This document shows positions 1 to 7,118 of a stretch of DNA of 20,590 bases, one piece after another. Source of the DNA: CAXSDR01 sp964236445 (lineage in GTDB: Bacteria > Actinomycetota > Actinomycetes > Motilibacterales > Motilibacteraceae); NCBI GenBank assembly GCA_964236445.1, contig CAXSDR010000068.1, positions 1 through 20,590 of the forward strand, read 5' to 3'. The position numbers were made by a program, and so were the translations under genes. The notes beneath the pieces were generated by a model, which was not told the origin of the DNA, ran no database searches, and saw nothing but the letters and a program-made list of their open reading frames with translations. Numbering within the stretch: position 1 is the stretch's first letter; each line of letters begins with the position of its first letter.

Positions 1-74
1 CCATCAACGTCCTCATGGCCGTGGTGCTGCTCGTCGTCCTGTCCTCGCGTCACGGTCTGCGGAGGTTCTCATGA
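1..74 (+). CDS. ABC transporter permease, C-terminal fragment
   Basis: This is the last 23 codons of a protein entering from the left edge, read in the frame beginning at base 3. The visible tail is one hydrophobic stretch (INVLMAVVLLVVLSS) followed by a basic end (RHGLRRFS), as expected for the final membrane helix and cytoplasmic tail of a permease. Its stop codon overlaps the start of the next permease by four bases (ATGA, 71-74), which indicates translational coupling. BMP-type nucleoside ABC transporters usually have two adjacent permease genes preceded by an ATPase gene, so this is inferred to be the first permease. The fragment is too short to place in a family from sequence alone. Confidence 0.7.
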   Translation, partial: INVLMAVVLLVVLSSRHGLRRFS

Positions 75-991
75 GCAACCTGGTCGTCGACGTCGCGACC
101 GGCGGCGTACGCGGTGGGACGTCGATCCTCTATGCCGCACTGGGCGAGACCCTCGCCGAACGTGCGGGTGTCATCAATCTCGGCACCGAGGGCAGCATGC
201 TGACGGGCGCGATGACGGCCTATGCCGTGGCTGCGTCGACCGGCCACACGTGGCTGGGCGTCGCCGCCGGAGCGGTCGCAGGCGCCCTTCTGGCATCGGT
301 GCACGCCGTCGTCGTGCTGGGCTTCAAGGCCAACCAGCTGGCGACGGGTCTCGGCGTGCTGTTCCTGGGCATCGGCGTCACGTCGCTGTTCGGCGCGCAG
401 TATGTCGGCGACACCGTCGATGCGCTCAACCCCCTCGCGATCCCGGGGCTCTCGTCACTGCCGTTCGTCGGACCGGTGCTCTTCGACCAGGACCCGTTGA
501 CCTACGCGTCTTTCGCCGCAGCGCCGGCGCTGTTCTGGGTCATCAACCACAGCCGCTGGGGACTTCTGCTGCGTGCTGCCGGTGAACGCCCCGAGGTGCT
601 CGAGGCGAACGGCACGTCACCGGTGCGTGTCCGCTACATCGCCGTCATCGCGGGCGGCGGGCTCGCGGGCATCGGCGGCGCCCAGCTGTCCGTCGCCTAC
701 GCGAACGCCTGGTTCGAGAACATGGTGCAGGGCCGAGGGTTCATCGCCGTCGCTCTCGTCATCTTCGCCGCGTGGTCTCCGCTGCGCGCGGTCGGCGGAG
801 CCTGGCTCTTCGGTTCGGCGCTCGCCCTGTCGCCCGCGCTGCAGGCGCGCGACATCGGCCCCAACGGGTTCGCCCTCGACGCCATCCCCTACGTCGTGAC
901 GCTTCTGGCGCTCGTGCTCCTCGCGCGGCGCAGGGCCAACGCGGCACCCGAAGCGCTCTCCCGCGTCTTCGACCTCACACCCGCGCGCTGA
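71..991 (+). CDS. ABC transporter permease, BMP/nucleoside-type (BPD_transp_2 family)
   Basis: This 306-residue integral membrane protein is the second permease of an importer. About eight hydrophobic helices are visible, and the segment GERPEVLEANGTSP near residues 170-185 matches the cytoplasmic ATPase-coupling loop (AGENP...A...G) of the RbsC/YufQ/NupQ permease family. The length is normal for that family. The start ATG at 71 overlaps the preceding stop, and GGAGG at 61-65 lies just upstream as ribosome binding site. The next gene encodes the lipoprotein receptor of the same system, about 50 bases downstream. The family moves nucleosides and related small nitrogenous compounds inward. The downstream biuret-hydrolase-like gene suggests a ureide or amide substrate here, which is inference. 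Confidence 0.9.
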   Translation: MSNLVVDVATGGVRGGTSILYAALGETLAERAGVINLGTEGSMLTGAMTAYAVAASTGHTWLGVAAGAVAGALLASVHAVVVLGFKANQLATGLGVLFLGIGVTSLFGAQYVGDTVDALNPLAIPGLSSLPFVGPVLFDQDPLTYASFAAAPALFWVINHSRWGLLLRAAGERPEVLEANGTSPVRVRYIAVIAGGGLAGIGGAQLSVAYANAWFENMVQGRGFIAVALVIFAAWSPLRAVGGAWLFGSALALSPALQARDIGPNGFALDAIPYVVTLLALVLLARRRANAAPEALSRVFDLTPAR

Positions 992-1043
992 CGACCGTTC
1001 AGTGCGACCAGACCGACTTGTCGGCCGAACCCGGAGGACTCCC

Positions 1044-2240
1044 ATGCACCGACCCCTGACCGTACGACGCGGCCGACTGGCCGGTGGCTCGCTGATCGTC
1101 GCTGCGCTTCTCGCCACCGCTGCGTGTGGCGCCAACAACGGCGGCGCTACGCCTGCCGCGGCCGGCTCATCCGCCGCGTCCGGTGCAGCGGGCGCAGCCG
1201 CACCCGGAACCGGAGGCAAGGCGATCGGTTTCATCTTCGTCGGGCCGAAGGACGATTTCGGCTACAACCAGGCGGCCTATGACGGCAGCCAGGCCGTGGC
1301 CAAGGCATTTCCCGACCTGAAGGTGCTCACGGCCGAGAACGTTCCTGAGGACGACAACGCGACACGCGTGATGGAGTCGATGATCGCGAAGGGCGCGAAG
1401 ATCATCTTCGCCACGTCCTACGGGCACCTCGACCCCGCAGTCAAGGTGGCGGCGGCCCACCGCGACGTGGTCGTGGTGCAGCAGGGCAACTTCCAGAAGG
1501 GAACGATGCCCCCCAACCTGGGCACCTACTTCGGCACGGTCTACGAGCCCGTCTATCTCGCCGGCATCGCCGCGGGCAAGGCGACGAAGTCCAACAAGCT
1601 CGGCTACATCTACGCCTTCCCGATCCCGCAGACGCTCGACAACATCGACGCGTTCGAGCTGGGTGCACAGTCGGTCAACCCTGCGGCGAAGACCTACATC
1701 ATCAACACGTCCAACTGGTGCGACCCGGCCAAGCAGGCCGAGGCGACGAAGAGCCTGCTCACCCAGGGCGTCGACGTCATCACCCAGCACCAGGACTGCA
1801 CCGCAACGGTCATCAAGACGACCGAGGCGGCGGGTGCCTTCACCGTCGGCTATCACGCCGACGCGTCGAGCCTTGCCCCGAAAGGCTGGCTCACCGGCTC
1901 GCAGTGGGACTGGGCCGCCACCTACATCGACATCGTGAAGACGGCGTTGGGCGGCTCGTTCACGGGCAGCAAATACAACGCGAACTACCGCGTGGGTCTC
2001 AAGACGGGCATCAACCCGTTCGTGCAGTCACCGTTCGGCCCGTCGGTCACGGCCGAGACGAAGTCGCTGATCGAGAAGGCGAAGACGCGCATCGCGGCGG
2101 CCGGCGGATCTCCGTTCGCCGGTCCCGTGAAGGACCAGAGCGGCAAGGTCGTCATTCCCGCGGGCACCGTGCCGGACTACGCCACGATCGAGTCCATCAG
2201 CTACCTCGTCGACGGTGTCGTCGGGAAGCTGCCGTCGTGA
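1044..2240 (+). CDS. BMP-family ABC transporter substrate-binding lipoprotein
   Basis: This is a secreted, lipid-anchored receptor (398 residues) that captures substrate for the permeases upstream. ATG at 1044 is preferred over an in-frame start at 1002 because GGAGG (1033-1037) sits six bases before it and the protein then starts with a proper signal peptide: basic MHRPLTVRRGR, a hydrophobic core, and a lipobox-like LATAAC with Cys28 as lipid attachment site. A Ala/Gly/Ser/Pro-rich linker follows. The Bmp/Med domain begins at KAIGFIFVGPKDDFGYNQ, where the DDxGxNQ-type segment corresponds to the ligand-contact loop of PnrA/BMP proteins. A small CCGAC/GTCGG inverted repeat (1013-1024) lies in the gap before it and could be an mRNA-processing hairpin. 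The stop overlaps the next gene's GTG start (GTGA, 2237-2240). The ligand is not known. Confidence 0.93.
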   Translation: MHRPLTVRRGRLAGGSLIVAALLATAACGANNGGATPAAAGSSAASGAAGAAAPGTGGKAIGFIFVGPKDDFGYNQAAYDGSQAVAKAFPDLKVLTAENVPEDDNATRVMESMIAKGAKIIFATSYGHLDPAVKVAAAHRDVVVVQQGNFQKGTMPPNLGTYFGTVYEPVYLAGIAAGKATKSNKLGYIYAFPIPQTLDNIDAFELGAQSVNPAAKTYIINTSNWCDPAKQAEATKSLLTQGVDVITQHQDCTATVIKTTEAAGAFTVGYHADASSLAPKGWLTGSQWDWAATYIDIVKTALGGSFTGSKYNANYRVGLKTGINPFVQSPFGPSVTAETKSLIEKAKTRIAAAGGSPFAGPVKDQSGKVVIPAGTVPDYATIESISYLVDGVVGKLPS

Positions 2241-2911
2241 CGTCCGACCTACTGCGCGCCGACCCCGCAGTGAGCGCTCGGGGGTCGGCGGGGCGCCACG
2301 TCGCGGACACCACGCCCTACGCGTGGCCGTGGGACGGCGACCTCCGGCCCTCCCGGCTGGCGCTGGTCGTCGCGGGGGCGCAGAGGTCGTTCGTCAGCGA
2401 CCCTTCGCCCGAGGTGATGCGCACCATCGCGGACTGCATCTGCGCCGTACGCGCTGTCGGCGCTCCCGTCATCGTCCTGCGTCATCTGCGGCCGGGTGCA
2501 GCGGTACGACCGGTTCTGCCGAGGGCGGGCTCGCTCGATGCCACGTCGCTGTTTCCGGACGCCGACGCCGTCGTCGACTGCCACGGGGTCGACGGGTTCG
2601 CCTCGAGCCCGCTCGACCCGGTCCTCAGGGCGCTGGGTGCCGACCAGCTGCTGCTCGTGGGTCTGGGGCTCGAGACCGCGGTGCACTCGACGATGCGTTC
2701 GGCAAACGACCGTGGCTATGAGTGCCTGCTGGTCGAGGACGCCTGCGCGAGCCCGATCGAGGCGGCGACGGGCCTGCGCGCGGGGGCCGTGAGCAGCATC
2801 TGTATGTCCGGCGGCATCTTCGGTGCCGTCGGCAAGGTCCGCGCAGTGACGGACGCGCTTCGCGGGCTCCGCCCCGTGCAATCCCCACCAGAAGAAAGGC
2901 CCTTGTCATGA
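2237..2911 (+). CDS. Cysteine hydrolase (isochorismatase) fold protein lacking the catalytic triad; probable pseudoenzyme
   Basis: This 224-residue paralog of the next gene starts at GTG 2237, overlapping the lipoprotein stop. Both proteins share a PYAWPxDG opening and an ANDRGYECLL block, so they align without difficulty. At the catalytic positions of the isochorismatase-like family (Asp, Lys, Cys) this protein has Gly47 where the partner has Asp31, Cys115 where it has Lys137, and Ala148 where it has Cys170. The second aspartate of the IDxQxDF motif is Ser51. It also lacks roughly 40 residues of the middle region holding the partner's EGHR...NKLWRS...CGRI segment. The frame is open and translationally coupled at both ends, so this is not decay into a pseudogene. 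It is probably enzymatically inactive and may act as a structural or ligand-sensing partner, which is inference. The stop overlaps the next ATG (2908-2911). Confidence 0.82.
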   Translation: MTSDLLRADPAVSARGSAGRHVADTTPYAWPWDGDLRPSRLALVVAGAQRSFVSDPSPEVMRTIADCICAVRAVGAPVIVLRHLRPGAAVRPVLPRAGSLDATSLFPDADAVVDCHGVDGFASSPLDPVLRALGADQLLLVGLGLETAVHSTMRSANDRGYECLLVEDACASPIEAATGLRAGAVSSICMSGGIFGAVGKVRAVTDALRGLRPVQSPPEERPLS

Positions 2912-3633
2912 CGACCTTCCCTGCCGTGGACGCGCGCCCCTACGCGTGGCCCTATGACGGCGTGCTCGACCCCGCCAAGACGGCCATCATCAACATCGAC
3001 TGGCAGGCCGACTTCTGCGGTCCCGGTGGCTATGTCGACGCGATGGGCTATGACCTCGACCTGACCCGGGCCGGTCTCGGACCCACGGCGCGTGTGCTCG
3101 CCGCGGTCCGGCCGCTCGGCATGCTCGTGGTCCACACACGTGAGGGTCATCGCGCCGACCTGTCCGACTGCCCGCCCAACAAGCTCTGGCGGTCACGGCG
3201 CATCGGCGCGGGCATCGGTGACGCCGGACCCTGCGGACGGATCCTCGTACGCGGTGAGCCTGGCTGGGAGATCGTCGACGAGGTCGCGCCGCTCGAGGGT
3301 GAGCCCGTCATCGACAAGCCCGGCAAAGGCGCGTTCTATGCGACCGACCTCGACCTTCTCCTGCGTACGCACGGAATCACCACGATGATCCTGACCGGCA
3401 TCACCACCGACGTCTGCGTGCACACGACGATGCGTGAGGCCAACGACCGCGGCTACGAATGCCTGCTGCTGACCGACTGCACGGGTGCGACCGATGTCGG
3501 CAACTACGCGGCGGCGATCGAGATGGTCACGATGCAGGGCGGCGTGTTCGGAGCGGTCGCGCACTCGGACGCGTTGCTCACGGCACTGGGCCACGTGCCC
3601 GATCACGCGTCGGCGGAGGCAGTCCCGGTGTGA
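2908..3633 (+). CDS. biuH: Biuret amidohydrolase-like cysteine hydrolase
   Basis: This 241-residue cytoplasmic enzyme of the isochorismatase-like family is predicted to hydrolyse a small amide or ureide. The order of motifs follows the Rhizobium biuret hydrolase BiuH as I recall it: PYAWPYDG, NIDWQADFCGPGGYVDAMGY, HTREGHR, NKLWRSRRIGAGIGD, CGRILVRGEPGWEI, DKPGKGAF, TGITTDVCVHTTMREANDRG. The triad is intact at Asp31, Lys137 and Cys170. BiuH cleaves biuret to allophanate and ammonia in cyanuric-acid catabolism, with the known triad Asp36, Lys142 and Cys175, the same spacing. The start ATG at 2908 follows an AGAAAGG site and overlaps the upstream stop. No cyanuric acid hydrolase or allophanate hydrolase is in the window. 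Alternative activities are ureidoacrylate or another acyl-urea hydrolysis. The 3' end overlaps the convergent next gene by 31 bases. Confidence 0.85.
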   Translation: MTTFPAVDARPYAWPYDGVLDPAKTAIINIDWQADFCGPGGYVDAMGYDLDLTRAGLGPTARVLAAVRPLGMLVVHTREGHRADLSDCPPNKLWRSRRIGAGIGDAGPCGRILVRGEPGWEIVDEVAPLEGEPVIDKPGKGAFYATDLDLLLRTHGITTMILTGITTDVCVHTTMREANDRGYECLLLTDCTGATDVGNYAAAIEMVTMQGGVFGAVAHSDALLTALGHVPDHASAEAVPV

Positions 3634-4493
3634 CCGGCGCCCGGCGCAGCCGGCGGGTCGCGCAGCAGCGGTGCGCCTGCAGCGAAGTCGCTCACGCGCT
3701 CGCCTTCGACGAGCCGGGCCGGCACCGCGCCGGCTGAGGCGCGGCGCCTGAGCGCGTCGAGCGGCAGCTCAGCGTCCGAGGCGATGAGCACCAGGTTGCC
3801 GCGACGTCGACCGCGCATCACCGACGGCTCGGTCAGCACTGCGACGTTGCGGAACTGCGAGCCGGTCGTGGCGATCTCGCTGCGCGCGAGCGACAGGGGA
3901 GGCCCGTCGGCGACGTTCGCGAGGTAGGTGCCGTCGGGTGTGAGCACACGACGCACCTGCGCGACGAACTCGACAGTGGTCAGCGAACGCGGGACGAGGG
4001 AGTCGGCGAACGCGTCGCGGATGACGACGTCCGTCGCGCGAGGTGCGAGACCGGCGAGACCGGCCCGCGCCTCCTGCGCCTGGAGCCTGAGCAGCCGCGA
4101 GGATCTGACCCCGAACATCTCCCTGGTGAGGTCGAGCAGCGCGCCGTCGAGCTCGAAGACCCTCTGGCGCGAGGCCGGCCGGGTTGCCGCGACGTAGGAC
4201 GCCAGCGTGCAGGCCGCGCCGCCGAGATGCACGACGCCCAGCGGGTCGCCGGCCGGGGCCAGGGCGTCGAGCGCGGCACCCATCCACACCATGTACTCGA
4301 AGTCGAGGTGGGTGGGATCGGCGAGGTTGACGTAGGAGCTGTGCAGACCGTCCAGGGTGAGCAGCCAGCCGTCGGGGGAGTCGGCGTCCTGCAGGATCTC
4401 GGCGGTTCCCTGGCCGACGGGATAGATGCCGGCGCGCGGTCGGGCTCGCCGGGCGTCATCGGTGCGCTCGCGGGGCGAGCCGTGCTGACGCAC
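3603..4493 (-). CDS. Spermidine synthase-like (class I methyltransferase-fold) protein
   Basis: This protein is about 296 residues if it starts at GTG 4493. GTG 4514 is an equally plausible start; neither has a clear ribosome binding site, and the frame stays open far upstream because of high GC. The recognisable part runs from YPVGQGTAEIL through SYVNLADPTHLDFEYMVWM (resembling the polyamine-synthase N-terminal substrate region), VVHLGGAACTLA (nucleotide-binding motif I), VFELDGALLDL (acidic ribose-binding residue), DVVIRDAFADSLVP and a C-terminal beta-strand region. This layout is typical of actinobacterial proteins annotated as spermidine synthase or fused MFS/spermidine synthase, many of unproven activity. 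No partner gene for decarboxylated SAM supply is seen. The last 31 bases lie opposite the end of the biuret-hydrolase-like gene. Confidence 0.72.
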   Translation of the reverse strand: MRQHGSPRERTDDARRARPRAGIYPVGQGTAEILQDADSPDGWLLTLDGLHSSYVNLADPTHLDFEYMVWMGAALDALAPAGDPLGVVHLGGAACTLASYVAATRPASRQRVFELDGALLDLTREMFGVRSSRLLRLQAQEARAGLAGLAPRATDVVIRDAFADSLVPRSLTTVEFVAQVRRVLTPDGTYLANVADGPPLSLARSEIATTGSQFRNVAVLTEPSVMRGRRRGNLVLIASDAELPLDALRRRASAGAVPARLVEGERVSDFAAGAPLLRDPPAAPGAGHTGTASADA

Positions 4494-4698
4494 CGGCCGT
4501 CGGTCGGGACTCACGAGACGGCCCCGACGAGAACTCCCGAGCGGGGCGACGTGGGGCCTGGTTCCCCGGTGTCCCCCACCCCCAGGCCCCCGCCACTGTC
4601 GCCGCGTCCTCCCCGGTCGCGCCCCCCGACACGAACAGCATGCCAGCGGGGCGTTACGCCGGGGAAGACTTTGCGTGACATAGAGATTACGCGGGCGA
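4494..4698 (-). promoter_or_regulatory. Leader between helicase and spermidine-synthase-like gene, with G-quadruplex and hairpin potential
   Basis: This 205-base stretch has no convincing gene. Read on the minus strand (the sense strand of both neighbours) it holds four G runs of 5, 5, 5 and 4 with loops of 3, 1 and 5 bases (4591 down to 4564). They lie between the arms of a perfect 9-bp inverted repeat, GGGGCCTGG at 4553-4561 and CCAGGCCCC at 4582-4590. A second pairing, GTGGGG 4551-4556 with CCCCAC 4574-4579, competes with it. Upstream are an 11-base palindrome GGCGTTACGCC (4650-4660) and a possible -10 box TAATCT (4689-4684, minus), without a good -35. Confidence 0.45.
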
Positions 4699-6270
4699 TT
4701 AGCCGACGCGTTCTGTACGCGGCCTATCAGTGACGACCCGGTCGGTCCGCTCGGACCTGTCGGTGCGGGGCCGGTCGCTGCGCGGGCGGACGAACCCGGA
4801 CGTGCGCGGGCCCTGCCCGGGCCGACGGGCCCCTGTGCGCTCGGCGCTGCGGCGAGGCGGCAGCGCCTTGACGACGACGGGTGTGCCCGACTCTGCGAGC
4901 TCACGCACCGCGGCGTCGCCGGGGACGACGCGGGTCACGGTTGCTTCGACACCGGCGCGGCGGCGCAGGTGCTCCGCCCCGCGGGCCTCGCTGGGCAGCA
5001 GCAGGGAGAGCACGACACCCGAGGCACCCGCGCGTGCGGTACGCCCGGACCGGTGCAGGTAGTCCTTGTGGTCGGCCGGCGGGTCGACGTGCACGACGAG
5101 GTCCACGTCGTCGACGTGGATGCCGCGGGCAGCGACATCGGTGGCGACGAGCACCCGGGTGCGACCTGACTGGAAGTCGTCGAGCGCCCGCTGTCGAGCC
5201 GCCTGACGAAGGTCGCCGTGGATGGCGGCCGCGTTGACGCCCGAGCTCGCCAGACGGGCTGCGAGGCGGTCGGCCCCGTGCTTGGTGCGCACGAACAGCA
5301 GGGTCCGCGCGGGGCGGGTGGCGATCTCGCTGAGGATCGCCGCCTTGTCGTCGGACCCACGGATGATGAACGCCCGGTGGTCCATGGTGTCGACCTGGCT
5401 GGTTGCGGACGCCACGGCATGCAGCGCCGGCTCACGCAGGTAGCGGGCGACGAGGCGGCCGACGGCACCGTCGAGCGTCGCGCTGAAGAGCAGTCGCTGG
5501 CTGCCTTCGGGAGTCGTGTCGAGGAGCCGGGTGACCGTGGGCAGGAAGCCGAGGTCGCTCATGTGGTCGGCCTCGTCGATCGCGGTCACCTCGACGGCGC
5601 CCAGGACGCAGTCGCCGCGCTCCACGAGGTCCTGCAGCCGACCCGGCGTCGCGACGACGATGTCGACGCCGCGCGACAGCAGCTGCTGCTGGCGTTGGAT
5701 GGCTGCGCCGCCATAGACGGCGGTGACGCGGATGCCGATGGCCTGGGCGAGCGGCTCGAGCGCGTCGCGCACCTGCGTGGCGAGCTCACGGGTGGGCACG
5801 AGGACGAGCCCGCGAGGCCGGTTGGGCGCGCTGCGCACCCCGGCGAGGCGCGCCAGCATGGGAAGGCCGAACGCGAGCGTCTTGCCGGAGCCGGTGCTGG
5901 CGCGCCCGAGGACGTCACGACCGCCGAGGGCGTCGCGCAGCGTGGCGGCCTGGATCGGGAACGGCGCGAGGACCTCACGGCGCTCGAGGGCCGCGACGAG
6001 ACGCTCGGGCAGCCCGAGTTCGAGCCAGCTGGCTCCGGTGTCCTCGGCGACGGGCGCTGCGGCGAAGGCGGCTTCGAGGTCGTAGCTCAGCCCGGCGGGC
6101 GCTACGAACGTCGAGTTTCCGTAGAACTGATTGCTGCTGCGACCGCTGGCCGGTCGGCCTGCACGATCTGCACGATCTGCACGATCTGCGTGGTCTGTCC
6201 GGAACGACGAGGCGCTGGGACGGGTGGGACGGTTGGACGACGTCGAGGGACGTCGGTCGTACTGCGGCAT
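4699..6270 (-). CDS. DEAD-box ATP-dependent RNA helicase, RhlE-like
   Basis: This 523-residue RNA helicase unwinds RNA duplexes at the cost of ATP, in ribosome assembly or RNA turnover. All helicase motifs are in order: Q-motif region near 82-109, ASTGSGKT (124-131), PTRELA (159-164), TPGR (208-211), DEAD (232-235), SAT (263-265), ATDVAARG (376-383) and HRSGRTARAG (406-415). The N-terminal 60 residues are disordered and include ADR repeats encoded by a 9-bp tandem repeat. The C-terminal tail is rich in Arg/Asp/Ser/Thr (RPRTDRSERTDR), the kind of basic tail used for RNA binding in actinobacterial members. A weak GGAG lies about 10 bases before ATG 6270. The roughly 150-base leader back to a possible -10 TAGGAT (6428-6423) resembles the long leaders of cold-inducible helicases. 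Confidence 0.95.
   Translation of the reverse strand: MPQYDRRPSTSSNRPTRPSASSFRTDHADRADRADRAGRPASGRSSNQFYGNSTFVAPAGLSYDLEAAFAAAPVAEDTGASWLELGLPERLVAALERREVLAPFPIQAATLRDALGGRDVLGRASTGSGKTLAFGLPMLARLAGVRSAPNRPRGLVLVPTRELATQVRDALEPLAQAIGIRVTAVYGGAAIQRQQQLLSRGVDIVVATPGRLQDLVERGDCVLGAVEVTAIDEADHMSDLGFLPTVTRLLDTTPEGSQRLLFSATLDGAVGRLVARYLREPALHAVASATSQVDTMDHRAFIIRGSDDKAAILSEIATRPARTLLFVRTKHGADRLAARLASSGVNAAAIHGDLRQAARQRALDDFQSGRTRVLVATDVAARGIHVDDVDLVVHVDPPADHKDYLHRSGRTARAGASGVVLSLLLPSEARGAEHLRRRAGVEATVTRVVPGDAAVRELAESGTPVVVKALPPRRSAERTGARRPGQGPRTSGFVRPRSDRPRTDRSERTDRVVTDRPRTERVG
6162..6197 (-). repeat. 9-bp tandem repeat in helicase N-terminus
   Basis: Three perfect copies of CACGATCTG (plus strand, 6162-6188) are followed by a degenerate copy CGTGGTCTG. 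On the coding strand each unit encodes Ala-Asp-Arg, so changes in copy number keep the reading frame and only alter the length of the disordered N-terminal region. Confidence 0.9.
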
Positions 6271-6441
6271 ACGGAAATGAGCTCCAAGCTGGGATCAGGG
6301 CCGCGGTGCACTTGCGCGGCGCTGCCTGAGCGAGAAGCTGGGCTGCTGCGAGCACGTGGAGCGACCTCACGGGCTGCTCGCCCGCGGAGAGGCGGCATGG
6401 CGCCACCGGTCTTACCCGAAACATCCTACGCGATCGAGCCG

Positions 6442-6470
6442 GTGACCGCTTCCCCGGCGGGGCCTAAGAT
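6442..6470 (+). promoter_or_regulatory. Promoter of the GntR-MFS operon (probably leaderless)
   Basis: GTGACC (6442-6447) and TAAGAT (6465-6470) are separated by exactly 17 bases and match a housekeeping -35/-10 pair. Only nine bases separate the -10 box from ATG 6480, so the transcript should start at or within a few bases of the start codon, and no ribosome binding site is present. A possible -10 for the divergent helicase (TAGGAT, 6428-6423, minus) lies next to it. Confidence 0.65.
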
Positions 6471-6471
6471 A

Positions 6472-6490
6472 GATACATCATGGATGCATC
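6472..6490. promoter_or_regulatory. Candidate GntR operator across the start codon
   Basis: GATACATC and GATGCATC flank the ATG start codon as an 8-3-8 inverted repeat with a single mismatch. It overlaps the predicted transcription start and start codon of the regulator gene, a natural place for autorepression by a dimeric FadR-type GntR protein. Binding is inferred. Confidence 0.45.
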
Positions 6491-7118
6491 ACACTCCGCG
6501 ACGGAGCGGGCGTTCCAACACGTACGCGCGCGGGTCCTCGACCAGACCTATTCGCCCGGGAGCCTGCTCACCGAGGGTGAGATCGCGACAGCGGTCGGCG
6601 TGTCGAGGACCCCGGTGCGCGAGGCGCTGCTTCGACTCGAGGCCCAGGGCCTGCTGCGGCTCTATCCCAAGCGCGGCGCGCTCGTCCTGCCGGTGTCCGC
6701 CGGCGAGATGGACGACGTGTTCGAGGCCCGGGAGCTGGTCGAGGGGTTCGCCGCGCGGAAGGCGTGGAAACTGCGCGAGACGGTGCTGCCGCAGCTCGAC
6801 GAGCTGCTCGCGGCGATGACGACCGCGCAGGCCCGTGGGGACGCGGTCGCACTCTCGGGAGCTGACCGCGACTTCCACGCGGCCATCGTCCGCGCAGCGG
6901 GCAACCAGGTGCTCATCCGCCTCTACGACGGTCTGCGTGACCGCCAGACCAGCATGGGCATCGCCGCGGCGGGGCTCTCGCCGAAGTGGATGGAGCGCGC
7001 CGTCTCCGAGCACACGGCCATCGTCGCCGCGCTGCGCTCCGGCACCGCGGCTTCGTTGCGGTCCCTGGTGCAGGAGCACGTCGCGGGGGCTCGCGCCCAC
7101 CTGCGGGCAGACAGGTGA
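6480..7118 (+). CDS. GntR-family transcriptional regulator, FadR/FCD subfamily
   Basis: This 212-residue regulator has an N-terminal winged helix-turn-helix (about residues 8-70: LTEGEIATAVGVSRTPVREAL, then GLLRLYPKRGALV). A helical FCD effector domain (about 80-205) follows. The FCD metal/carboxylate-binding residues appear intact: Asp129 and His133 in DRDFH, His178 and His200. FCD regulators generally sense small organic acids or sugar acids and control adjacent catabolic or transport genes. The stop overlaps the GTG start of an MFS transporter (GTGA, 7115-7118), so the regulator and transporter form one unit and the transporter's cargo is probably related to the inducer. ATG 6480 is chosen because of the leaderless promoter directly upstream. 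Confidence 0.93.
   Translation: MDASHSATERAFQHVRARVLDQTYSPGSLLTEGEIATAVGVSRTPVREALLRLEAQGLLRLYPKRGALVLPVSAGEMDDVFEARELVEGFAARKAWKLRETVLPQLDELLAAMTTAQARGDAVALSGADRDFHAAIVRAAGNQVLIRLYDGLRDRQTSMGIAAAGLSPKWMERAVSEHTAIVAALRSGTAASLRSLVQEHVAGARAHLRADR

Noticed and set aside
1002..1043. Longer start for the BMP lipoprotein
   Set aside because: It would bury the signal peptide 14 residues in, and the GGAGG site fits ATG 1044.
2249..3606. Minus-strand frames opposite the two hydrolases
   Set aside because: They are antisense shadows; the plus-strand proteins have clear family motifs.
5218..6819. Long plus-strand open frame (533 codons) opposite the helicase
   Set aside because: It is the mirror of the helicase coding strand in high-GC sequence. 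The helicase frame has every expected motif and this one has none.
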